Shown piece by piece: positions 1-7,691 of a stretch of DNA of 64,000 nucleotides. Each line of letters begins with the position of its first letter. Position 1 is the first letter of the stretch. The notes below the pieces were generated by a model. The model did not search any database, was not told the DNA's origin, and saw only the letters and a list, made by a program, of their open reading frames with translations. Source of the DNA: Methylocapsa sp. S129 (GTDB taxonomy: Bacteria > Pseudomonadota > Alphaproteobacteria > Rhizobiales > Beijerinckiaceae); contig NZ_LMUI01000059.1 in the NCBI RefSeq assembly GCF_009765995.1, positions 41,434 through 105,433 of the forward strand, written 5' to 3'. A program made the translations under genes and the position numbers.

Positions 1-108
1 TCTTGACCCTCGCGCTCCCGGGGCGTGTTGCTTTTGCGTCCTGCTTTGCCTAGCGTGACGCATAGGATGGTCGGCAGGACGCCGCGCCGCAAATATCGGG
101 AGGGAACG

Positions 109-144
109 ATGCTGGCTGTGCGCCGCGCGTTGCGTCTATCTTGA
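109..144 (+). promoter_or_regulatory. Possible 11-codon leader ORF
   Basis: ATG at 109 is preceded by GGGAGGGAACG, the strongest ribosome site in this stretch, but the frame closes at TGA 142-144. That stop overlaps the TTG start of the ligase as TTGA. It may couple translation to the ligase. Alternatively, initiation at the TTG may use the same upstream purine tract poorly. Confidence 0.3.
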
Positions 145-1841
145 GCCCAGCGCTCGCGGAGGCGCGGACCGCAACTTCGCCGGGCGCCCGTGCGCCTTTT
201 GCGTGGGAAAAGCATTATCCGCCCGGACTCGCCTGGGATGCGCCCATTGTCCTGGGCACAGTCCCTGCCCTGCTGGCGCAATCGGCCGCCGATCACGCCG
301 GCCGCACCGCCCTCGAATTTCGCGATCGCGCCATCAGCTATGCGGAGCTTGGCCGCGCCGCCGACGAGATGGCGGCGGCCTTTCTTAGACGCGGCCTCAA
401 ATCGCAGGAAGCCGTCGCGATCTATCTGCCCAATACGCCGATGCATCCGGTCGCGTTCTTTGGCGGCCTCAAGGCCGGCGCCAAGATCGTTCATCTCAGT
501 CCGCTCGATGCGGAACGCGAATTGATGCACAAACTCAGGGACAGCGGCGCGCGCGTTCTCGTCACCACGAATTTCGCCTATTTCCTGCCCAACGCCTGCA
601 AAATGCTCGACGCTGGCCTGCTCGACCTGGTGATCGTCGACGAGGATGCGGCATGGGGCCCCTCGCCGATCCCCTCGCTCGCGCTGCCGGACCGGCCCGA
701 TGTCGTTGCTTACAAAGCCTTCGTCGCAGACGCCGCCGCGCCCGCGCGCTGGCCCGATATCAAGCCCGACGATATCGCGCTGCTGCAATATACCGGCGGC
801 ACGACCGGCGCCCCCAAAGGGGCCATCCTCAGCCATGCCAATCTGACGGCGGCGGTCGCGATCTACGACGCCTGGTTCACCGGCAATGGCAATGCGCTGC
901 GCGAAAACGACAAAGTCATCACCGTTCTGCCGCTGTTTCACATCTACGCCTTGACGACAGTCCTGCTTCTCAACCTCAAGGGCGGCGCCGAGCTTCTTTT
1001 GCGCATGCGGTTCGATGTCGAAACCGTGCTGCGCGATATCGAAGTGAAGCGCGCGACGGTCTTTCCGGGCGTGCCGACCATGTGGATCGCGATCGCCAAT
1101 CTCCCGGGCGTCGAAAAGCGCGATTTTTCCTCGCTGCGCTATTGCGGATCGGGCGGCGCGCCGCTTCCCGTCGAGACGGCCAAGAGTTTGCATCAAAGTA
1201 CCGGCATCACCTTGCGCGGCGGCTGGGGCATGACCGAAACCTCGCCGGCGGGAACGGGCCTGCCCATGAACGGCTCCGCCCCGGCCGGCAGCATCGGCAT
1301 TCCCCTGCCCGGCATAGAACTGGGCGTCGTCGCACTCGACGATCCCCATCGCGTGCTGGGCGTCGGCGAGACCGGCGAATTGCGCGTCAAGGGCCCCAAT
1401 GTCACGCGTGGCTACTGGAACCGCCCTGACGAAAGCGCCGCCTCCTTCGCCGACGGCTATTTCCTGACGGGCGACATCGGCTATATGGACAAAGACGGCT
1501 TTTTCTTCATCGTCGATCGCAAGAAGGACATGATCATTAGCGGCGGCTTTAACGTCTATCCGCAGATGATCGAGCAGGCGATCTATGAGCATCCCGCGGT
1601 GAACGAGGTGCTGGTGATCGGCGTGCCTGATTCCTATCGCGGCGAGAGCGCGAAGGCGTTCGTCTCGTTGCGCGCAGGGGCGGAGCCGTTCACGCTCGAA
1701 GAATTGCGCGAATTCCTGCGCGGAAAAATCGGCCCGCATGAAATGCCCACTTCGCTCGAATTCCGCGCCGCCTTGCCGCGCACGCCGGTTGGAAAATTGT
1801 CGAAGATCGAATTGCGCGAGGAAGCGCGGAAGAGAGGCTAA
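141..1841 (+). CDS. Acyl-CoA ligase (AMP-forming)
   Basis: Activates a carboxylic acid to its CoA thioester through an acyl-adenylate, in the cytoplasm; 566 residues, normal for FadD-type ligases. The phosphate-binding loop YTGGTTGAPKG lies near residue 219, GWGMTETSPAG near 365, the hinge region TGDIGYMDKDG and VDRKKDMI near 445-465, and the adenylation lysine in PVGKLSK near the C-terminus. The start is TTG at 141, overlapping the TGA of an 11-codon ORF (ATG 109) that has the better ribosome site (GGGAGGGAACG). Two acyl-CoA dehydrogenase genes follow, so it probably supplies their substrate. Ligase plus large and small dehydrogenase subunits recalls the dicarboxylate (pimeloyl-CoA) pim genes. 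Exact chain specificity is not visible. Confidence 0.88.
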   Translation: MSPALAEARTATSPGARAPFAWEKHYPPGLAWDAPIVLGTVPALLAQSAADHAGRTALEFRDRAISYAELGRAADEMAAAFLRRGLKSQEAVAIYLPNTPMHPVAFFGGLKAGAKIVHLSPLDAERELMHKLRDSGARVLVTTNFAYFLPNACKMLDAGLLDLVIVDEDAAWGPSPIPSLALPDRPDVVAYKAFVADAAAPARWPDIKPDDIALLQYTGGTTGAPKGAILSHANLTAAVAIYDAWFTGNGNALRENDKVITVLPLFHIYALTTVLLLNLKGGAELLLRMRFDVETVLRDIEVKRATVFPGVPTMWIAIANLPGVEKRDFSSLRYCGSGGAPLPVETAKSLHQSTGITLRGGWGMTETSPAGTGLPMNGSAPAGSIGIPLPGIELGVVALDDPHRVLGVGETGELRVKGPNVTRGYWNRPDESAASFADGYFLTGDIGYMDKDGFFFIVDRKKDMIISGGFNVYPQMIEQAIYEHPAVNEVLVIGVPDSYRGESAKAFVSLRAGAEPFTLEELREFLRGKIGPHEMPTSLEFRAALPRTPVGKLSKIELREEARKRG

Positions 1842-1844
1842 CGC

Positions 1845-1974
1845 CCTTCTCCCGAGAATCGGGAGAAGGTGGCATGCGAAGCATGACGGATGAGGGCCTC
1901 GAAGCCGGGCGTGGCCGAAAAGATGGCCTACGCGCTGAAACGCCCTCATTCGACGCGGCGCGCCACCTTCTCCC
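1845..1974. repeat. Intergenic inverted-repeat element
   Basis: The space between ligase and dehydrogenase holds nested inverted repeats. An 11-bp hairpin with a 3-nt loop (1845-1855 with 1859-1869) starts the element. A perfect 13-bp outer repeat pairs 1861-1873 (GGGAGAAGGTGGC) with 1962-1974, and an inner 8-bp repeat pairs 1890-1897 with 1942-1949. The hairpin also suits transcription termination but has no T-run. Similar CCTTCTCCC hairpins occur near 15226. Confidence 0.7.
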
Positions 1975-2029
1975 GCCGAAGGCGAAGGGTTCGTCGGCTG
2001 CGCTTGCTCGATATTGAAAGGAACAATCG

Positions 2030-3235
2030 ATGGACCTGCGATTTACCGATGACGAACTGGCGTTTCGCGAGGAAGTGCGCGGCTTCGTTAAATCGAACCT
2101 GCCCGCCTCCATCAAACAGAAGATCGTCGAGGGGCGTCATCCCGGCAAGGACGATATCGTCGCCTGGACCCGCATCCTCAACAAGAAGGGCTGGTCGGTG
2201 CCTCATTGGCCCAAGGAATGGGGCGGCACGGGCTGGAGCCCGGTGCAATTGCTGATTTTCAATGACGAATTGCAGCAAGGAGGGGCGCCCGAACCGCTCG
2301 CCTTCGGCACCAGCATGGTGGGGCCGGTCATCTACACCTTCGGCTCTGACGCCCAGAAACGCCGCTTCCTGCCGCGCATCGCCAATATCGACGACTGGTG
2401 GTGCCAAGGCTTTTCGGAGCCAGGCGCTGGCTCCGACCTCGCCGGTTTGAAGACGACCGCCAAGCAAGAGGGCGGCGAATGGGTGATCAACGGCCAAAAA
2501 ACCTGGACGACGCTCGCCCAATATGCCGACTGGATTTTCGTGCTCGCGCGCACCGACGGGACTGTCAAAAAGCAGGAAGGCATTTCCTTCATCCTCGTCG
2601 ACATGAAATCGCCTGGCGTGACGGTGCGCCCGATCCAGACGCTCGACGGCGGGCACGAGGTCAACGAAGTCTTCTTCGACAACGTGCGCGTCCCGTTGGA
2701 AAACCTGGTTGGCGAGGAAAACAAGGGCTGGAACTACGCCAAATTCCTGCTCGGCAACGAACGCAACGGCATCGCCCGGGTCGGCATTTCCAAGGCGCGG
2801 CTGAAGCGCATCCGGGAGCTCGCCTCGCTGCATGTCTATGGCGAGCGGCCCAAGATCGAAGATCCTTTGTTCCGCATGAAGCTGGCGGCCGTCGAAGTCG
2901 AGCTGAAAGCGCTGGAGATGACTCAGTTGCGGGTGATCGCCGGCGAGCGCAATCGGGAAAAAGGCAAGCCCGATCCGGCCTCCTCGGTGCTCAAGATCAA
3001 GGGCTCGGAAATTCAGCAGGCGACCAGCGAATTGCTGATGGATGTCGTTGGCCCCTACGCCCTGCCCTATCAGTCCGAACGCGAAGACGGCGACCGCTGG
3101 AACGAACCGCCGGTCGGACCGGACTGGGCTTCGACCATCGCGCCTACTTATTTCAACCTCCGCAAGGTTTCGATCTATGGCGGATCGAATGAAATCCAGC
3201 GCGGCATCATCGCCAAAGCGATTCTGGGGTTGTGA
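2030..3235 (+). CDS. pimC: Acyl-CoA dehydrogenase, PimC-type large subunit
   Basis: Flavoenzyme subunit that introduces an alpha-beta double bond in an acyl-CoA; 401 residues with N-terminal helical, central beta (FSEPGAGSDL near residue 127) and C-terminal helical domains. The C-terminal motif reads IYGGSNEIQ, so the catalytic glutamate found in the IYEGTxxIQ motif of straight-chain dehydrogenases is absent there. With the adjacent small-subunit gene this suggests a hetero-oligomer, as known for pimeloyl-CoA dehydrogenase PimCD and mycobacterial FadE pairs. ATG 2030 has the site GAAAGGAAC. The next gene starts 3 bp after the stop. Substrate is likely a dicarboxylyl-CoA or other bulky acyl-CoA (inference). 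Confidence 0.85.
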   Translation: MDLRFTDDELAFREEVRGFVKSNLPASIKQKIVEGRHPGKDDIVAWTRILNKKGWSVPHWPKEWGGTGWSPVQLLIFNDELQQGGAPEPLAFGTSMVGPVIYTFGSDAQKRRFLPRIANIDDWWCQGFSEPGAGSDLAGLKTTAKQEGGEWVINGQKTWTTLAQYADWIFVLARTDGTVKKQEGISFILVDMKSPGVTVRPIQTLDGGHEVNEVFFDNVRVPLENLVGEENKGWNYAKFLLGNERNGIARVGISKARLKRIRELASLHVYGERPKIEDPLFRMKLAAVEVELKALEMTQLRVIAGERNREKGKPDPASSVLKIKGSEIQQATSELLMDVVGPYALPYQSEREDGDRWNEPPVGPDWASTIAPTYFNLRKVSIYGGSNEIQRGIIAKAILGL

Positions 3236-3238
3236 ACG

Positions 3239-4384
3239 ATGAACTTTGACCTGACGGAAGAGCAGCAGCTTCTCAAGGACAGCGTGACGCGGTTACTGGC
3301 GGATCGCTACAGCTTCGAAAACCGCAAGACATTCCAGGCCAGCCCCGATGGTTGGAGCCGCGACCTCTGGCGTCAATATGCGGAGATCGGCCTGCTGGGC
3401 GTCGCCTTCTCGGAGGCCGACGGCGGCTTTGGCGGCGGCCCGGTCGAGACGATGCTGATCTCGGAGGCGTTCGGCAAGGCGCTGGCGCTTGAGCCCTATC
3501 TTGCGACCATCGTGCTGGCGGGCGGCCTGATCAGGCGCGGCGGCGATGCGGAACAACGCGCCGCTCTCATTCCCTCGATCGCCTCAGGCGAATTGCTGCT
3601 CGCCTTCGCTCATGCGGAGCGCCAATCGGGGCATGATCTTTTTGATGTCGGCGCGAGCGCGAAAAAAGACGGCGCGTCCTTCGTGCTGAATGGCGAGAAG
3701 GGCCTGGTTCTCCACGGCGATTGCGCGGACAAGCTGATCGTCTCGGCGCGCAGCGCCGGGGCGCGCCGCGACAAAGCGGGAATCGGCCTGTTCCTTGTCG
3801 ACGCCAAAGCGGACGGCGTTTCGCGGCGCGGCTATCCCACGCAAGACGGCATGCGCGCGGCGGAAGTGACGCTGACCAATGTGCGCGTCGAACCGAAAGA
3901 CGTGCTCGCGGCTAACGGGGATGCGCTTCCCCTGATCGAACGCATCGTCGACGAGGCGATCGCCGCGTCCAGCGCCGAGGCGGTCGGCGCGATGAGCGAA
4001 GCGCTTGATATGACCGTCGATTATCTCAAGACGCGCAAGCAGTTCGGCGTTCCGATCGGCTCGTTCCAGGCCTTGCAGCATCGCGCCTCCGATATGGTGG
4101 TGGCGCTGGAGCAGGCGCGCAGCATGATGATGCTGGCGACGATGATGTCGGCGGAGGAGAACGCGGCCGAACGCCGCAAAGCGATCTCCGCCGCCAAGGT
4201 GCAGATCGGCCGCTCCGCCCGCTTCATCGGCCAGCAATCGATCCAGTTGCATGGCGGCATCGGCATGACGATGGAATATAAGCTCGGCCATCTCTTCAAG
4301 CGGCTGACGATGATCGACATCCTATTCGGCGACGCCGATTATCATCTGGAGCGGCTGAGCAAGAGCGACGGCCTGATCGGGTAG
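3239..4384 (+). CDS. pimD: Acyl-CoA dehydrogenase, PimD-type small subunit
   Basis: Second subunit of the dehydrogenase pair, 381 residues. The acyl-CoA dehydrogenase fold is clear: N-terminal FDLTEEQQLLKDSV, a divergent centre lacking the usual T-E-P-x-A-G-S-D loop (HAERQSGHDLFDVG instead), and the FAD-binding C-terminal half with TRKQFGVPIGSFQALQHR near residue 262 and QLHGGIGMTMEYKLGH near 340, a signature of small subunits such as PimD. The gene is 3 bp downstream of the large subunit and almost certainly co-translated. The degenerate central loop supports a subunit that works only with its partner. Confidence 0.85.
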   Translation: MNFDLTEEQQLLKDSVTRLLADRYSFENRKTFQASPDGWSRDLWRQYAEIGLLGVAFSEADGGFGGGPVETMLISEAFGKALALEPYLATIVLAGGLIRRGGDAEQRAALIPSIASGELLLAFAHAERQSGHDLFDVGASAKKDGASFVLNGEKGLVLHGDCADKLIVSARSAGARRDKAGIGLFLVDAKADGVSRRGYPTQDGMRAAEVTLTNVRVEPKDVLAANGDALPLIERIVDEAIAASSAEAVGAMSEALDMTVDYLKTRKQFGVPIGSFQALQHRASDMVVALEQARSMMMLATMMSAEENAAERRKAISAAKVQIGRSARFIGQQSIQLHGGIGMTMEYKLGHLFKRLTMIDILFGDADYHLERLSKSDGLIG

Positions 4385-4389
4385 CCGCC

Positions 4390-4935
4390 TCAGACGAACA
4401 GCGCCGCCTGACGATTGCGCAAGGACGCCTCGATGGCCTTCAACCCCTCCTGGATTTCGGCGGACTTTTCGATCATCGAGCCGCCGTCTTTGTCCTCGAG
4501 CATCGAGCGCAGCAGCTCGGCCTGGCCGGTCAGCCGCATATCGCAATCGAGAAGTTTTTGCAGCGTCGGCGCCTCCTGACGGTAGCGCTGGGTCATCCGG
4601 TCGTTTTCCGGAACGGGCTGGGCGCGGATTTGCCCCTCCAGCGCGCCGATCGCATGCGAAAGCTTTTCGAGCGTCTGCGCATTGGCCATTGCGCTCGCGT
4701 CCGGCCGCGGCTTCTCCCGGCTCGGCGGCGGGAGAAACGCGCGCCGGTAGGCGCTTTCCGCGGCTTCAACAGAACCGCGCGCCTGTCCAAGCAAGGAACA
4801 AACCTGGGCGCGGATCATGAGATCGTCGGCGCGCAACTGGTTTTCGAGACGATAAAAATTATAGCCCCAGCCATGGAACAGATTGATGGCGACCTGTTCG
4901 AGCGGATCGAAATCGTAGAAAAGGGAGCTGGACAT
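4390..4935 (-). CDS. Hypothetical protein coupled to SPFH gene
   Basis: A 181-residue soluble protein without a family I recognise. It is mainly helical, with charged heptad-like stretches near residues 85-175 (for example EKLSHAIGALEGQI and AEIQEGLKAIEASL), so a coiled-coil interaction domain is likely. No signal peptide or membrane segment. Its ATG shares one base with the TAA of the upstream SPFH gene (TAATG), so the two are translationally coupled and probably act together. It ends 5 bp from the convergent dehydrogenase gene. Confidence 0.75.
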   Translation of the reverse strand: MSSSLFYDFDPLEQVAINLFHGWGYNFYRLENQLRADDLMIRAQVCSLLGQARGSVEAAESAYRRAFLPPPSREKPRPDASAMANAQTLEKLSHAIGALEGQIRAQPVPENDRMTQRYRQEAPTLQKLLDCDMRLTGQAELLRSMLEDKDGGSMIEKSAEIQEGLKAIEASLRNRQAALFV

Positions 4936-5777
4936 TAGTTTGGCCCCGTCAGACCGGTTTCGTGTCCCACCGGATAGAACCCCACCGGCGGCTGTCCGCC
5001 GATCTGGAATGGCGCGCCGATCGCGGCGTTGGGCGCCGACACCAGGCCCTTTTCGGCCATCCGCAAGGCGAGATAATAGCGCACGGATTCAATGGGCGTC
5101 AGTCCGATCGCCTGCAGCGAAATCAATTCGCGCATCCGGTCGTCCTTGGGCAGGACCAGAATCTTGAGATCGTTCAGCATGATGCCATAGGTCTTGAGGA
5201 AGTCCGTCAAATGCGTTTTGACGCCCTCGCGAAGCTCGTTGATGCGCTCGTTGATGTGCTCCATCTTGGTGACCTGGACCACCTGATTGATGGCCTGCTC
5301 GATGGCGGGCCCCGCATAATCGGCGATCTCGCGGGTGTCGATGACATGCCCGTTGAACGGCAGATGGGTGATGAGGTCGAGCGCGGCCTCCTTCGTGTCG
5401 ACGTGGATGTAATAATCGACCTGATAGGCCATTTCGGCCATTTCGGCGCTGGTCGCGATCCCCCTGTTGCTCACCAGCAGCTTGGCGCGATTGACATAAA
5501 TGACTTCGTAAACCCACGGTGAAGAACCGCCGAAGAAACCTTGGACGATCGAGCCGACGAGCGGCTTGTCGGGCGTGGTCAACGCATATTGGCCGGTCTC
5601 ATAGACATTCAGCACCGCGCCGCGCGATTTCAGCACGCAGAAATGATTGCTTTCGACCGTCAGCAACGATCCCGAAACAATGCTTTCGTCGATGATCTTG
5701 ATCGCAATGTTCTTGGTTCCGAGCATATCGGTTCCGTCACGCTGAAGTGACGTGATGACTTGACGTGTAATAGCCAT
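4935..5777 (-). CDS. SPFH (band 7) domain protein
   Basis: A 280-residue protein of the stomatin/prohibitin/flotillin/HflK superfamily. It starts with a short beta-rich stretch (IAIKIIDESIVSGSLLTVESNH). The SPFH core, with MAYQVDYYIHVDTKEAALDL and IEQAINQVVQVT, is followed by a charged helical region INERINELREGVKTHLTDFL typical of the coiled-coil arm. The C-terminal tail is rich in Gly and Pro. No N-terminal membrane anchor is visible, unlike HflK/C, so it may be cytoplasmic or peripheral. ATG 5777 has GAGGCG upstream. It forms a two-gene operon with the downstream hypothetical gene. The biological role is not known from sequence. Confidence 0.72.
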   Translation of the reverse strand: MAITRQVITSLQRDGTDMLGTKNIAIKIIDESIVSGSLLTVESNHFCVLKSRGAVLNVYETGQYALTTPDKPLVGSIVQGFFGGSSPWVYEVIYVNRAKLLVSNRGIATSAEMAEMAYQVDYYIHVDTKEAALDLITHLPFNGHVIDTREIADYAGPAIEQAINQVVQVTKMEHINERINELREGVKTHLTDFLKTYGIMLNDLKILVLPKDDRMRELISLQAIGLTPIESVRYYLALRMAEKGLVSAPNAAIGAPFQIGGQPPVGFYPVGHETGLTGPN

Positions 5778-5941
5778 TGCCGCGCCTCGTTTCGTTGGAA
5801 GACCATGCGGTGAACGATAAGATTCTATCTACCTCGCCTTGCGCCGGTTCGATTTCGCGAACAGGCCGAAAGGCAGAGCGCATGGGTTTTACGGGATGAA
5901 TATGACGGAAATGGCTTATCGGGATGGCGCTCCCGATCGCT

Positions 5942-6793
5942 TCACCTGACGTAGCGCGATAGGCCAGCGACCCGCTCCATCGCAATCATCAACGCGACTG
6001 TGGCGACGATCAATATTCCGGAGGCGGCGGCGGCGCGAACGTCGAGAACGCTTTCGATCAGGTCCCACAACCGGATCGGAAGGACCTCGGAGCGGGCGTC
6101 GGCCAGGAAGAGCGAGATCGCGACATTGTCGAACGAGGCCATGAAGCCGATGAAGGCTCCGGCGGCTATGCCGCCACGCGCCAGCGGAAAAGTAACGTGG
6201 GCGAAGGTCCGCCAGCCGCCGGCGCCGAGATCGCGCGCGCATTCCTCCAGCGCGGGATTGATCTGAGCTAGGCTCGCCAAGGTGGTGCGCAGCACGAAGG
6301 GAAAGCAGATTACGATATGGCCGATGACCAGCGTCGTCAGGGAAACGCCGACGTTCATCAGGTTGAAGGTCAGCAACAGGCCGAGGCCGAGCGACAAGGC
6401 GGGTAAAAGCACGGGCGACATCAGAACGACATCGGCGATGCGGGCCCAACCTGCTTTGCTGGAGAAGATCGCGATTGCCGCGGCTGTGGCCAGCACGACC
6501 GCGGCGATGGTCGCGGAGGCCGCGACCTTAAGGCTGACAAGCGCGGCGGCGACAATCTCGGGCGAAGACGAGATCAGCGCCTGATACCAGCGCATGGAAA
6601 AGCCTGGTGGAGGAAATCGCAGGGTTTCGGCTGAGGTGAAGGACGTTATCAGCACAATGAGCGTTGGCGAGGCGAGGAGAACGATGGCGATAGCGCCCAG
6701 TCCTCCGACGACGATGACATAGCTCCAGTGATCGACTCTCGCGCGTAACGCGGCGTGGGTGGGCGCGCGGAACGAAGGCGAGAGATTAGACAT
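5942..6793 (-). CDS. ABC transporter permease, PotC-like
   Basis: Inner-membrane permease of the spermidine/putrescine or iron(III) type, 283 residues with about six membrane helices. The binding-protein-dependent transport loop appears as LEECARDLGAGGWRTFAHVTFPLARGGIAA near residues 185-215, the EAA motif that contacts the ATPase. Its ATG lies 8 bp inside the end of the upstream permease gene. It is the last gene of the minus-strand unit: regulator, solute-binding protein, permease, permease. No ATPase gene follows; the next gene is an unrelated SPFH protein 164 bp away. Confidence 0.85.
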   Translation of the reverse strand: MSNLSPSFRAPTHAALRARVDHWSYVIVVGGLGAIAIVLLASPTLIVLITSFTSAETLRFPPPGFSMRWYQALISSSPEIVAAALVSLKVAASATIAAVVLATAAAIAIFSSKAGWARIADVVLMSPVLLPALSLGLGLLLTFNLMNVGVSLTTLVIGHIVICFPFVLRTTLASLAQINPALEECARDLGAGGWRTFAHVTFPLARGGIAAGAFIGFMASFDNVAISLFLADARSEVLPIRLWDLIESVLDVRAAAASGILIVATVALMIAMERVAGLSRYVR

Positions 6794-7562
6794 GGAGGCG
6801 CCGTGTGGCGAGGCGGCCGAATGCGTTCAAGGTCGCCGCGACCGCGAGGACCGCGACGAGGAGCACGAGCGAGATGGCGGCGGCGAAGGGCCAGTTCTGC
6901 GCCTGCATGCCCTGCTGATAGATATAGAGCGGCATGAAGATAAGCCGGCCGCCGCCGATGATCGATTGCGTCACCAACGCGCTGCATGACGCGGCAAAGA
7001 CCAGCAGCAATCCCGCGATAATGCCGTGAAGGCTGAGCGGTATCGTCACATTCAGCAAAGTCCCCCATTTTCCGCCGCCAAGCTCAAGCGAGGCCTCGTG
7101 GAGACGCGGATCGATCGCGGAAAGCGCCGAGATGATCGGCAATGCGATGATCGGCAGTTCGATCTGCGCCAGCGCCACGACGAGCATCGGCTCGGTATAA
7201 AGGAGCGGCACAGGCGCGCCGGTCACGCCAAGCGTGAGCAGCGTCTCATTGATCAGGCCTTGACGACCGAGGATCACGACCCAGGCGAAGGTGCGCACCA
7301 CCGCGCTCGTCAGCAGCGGCAGGACGATCAAAAGAACGAACGGTTTCTGCAACCAAGGGGGCGCCGCGACGAACAGAAGCGCCAGGGGATAGCCGAGAAC
7401 GAGCGCGACGGCCGAAGTTTCGACGCCGAGGCGCAAGGTCCGGCCAAGCACCGGCAGACTGAGGCCATCGGTGAGGAAACGCTGGAAATTGGCCAAGCCA
7501 AAGCCGCTTTCGCCGCTCACGCTGGCGCAGAGCAGCATGACGATCGGCAGTCCCACGAACAT
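6786..7562 (-). CDS. ABC transporter permease, PotB-like
   Basis: First permease of the importer, at least 258 residues, with EAA loop LHEASLELGGGKWGTLLNVTIP near residues 150-170. The only in-frame ATG/GTG/TTG is ATG 7562, which lies in the middle of the first membrane helix. Codons upstream continue a helix (PWLALPLLAFCL) back to about 7600 and the frame stays open to the TGA (7692-7694) of the binding-protein gene. The true start is therefore uncertain: CTG at 7580 or 7586, another rare codon, or read-through are possible. Paired with the PotC-like gene by an 8-bp overlap. Confidence 0.8.
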   Translation of the reverse strand: MFVGLPIVMLLCASVSGESGFGLANFQRFLTDGLSLPVLGRTLRLGVETSAVALVLGYPLALLFVAAPPWLQKPFVLLIVLPLLTSAVVRTFAWVVILGRQGLINETLLTLGVTGAPVPLLYTEPMLVVALAQIELPIIALPIISALSAIDPRLHEASLELGGGKWGTLLNVTIPLSLHGIIAGLLLVFAASCSALVTQSIIGGGRLIFMPLYIYQQGMQAQNWPFAAAISLVLLVAVLAVAATLNAFGRLATRRLHV

Positions 7563-7691
7563 GAGACAGAAGGCGAGCAGCGGCAGGGCGAGCCATGGCT
7601 TGCCGGGCCGCGGAACAAGTCGCGAGCGCGGCCCGATCCCGTCGGGCTGGCCCCGTACATGAAAGTCGGCGCGCGTATGAACGTCGAAACC

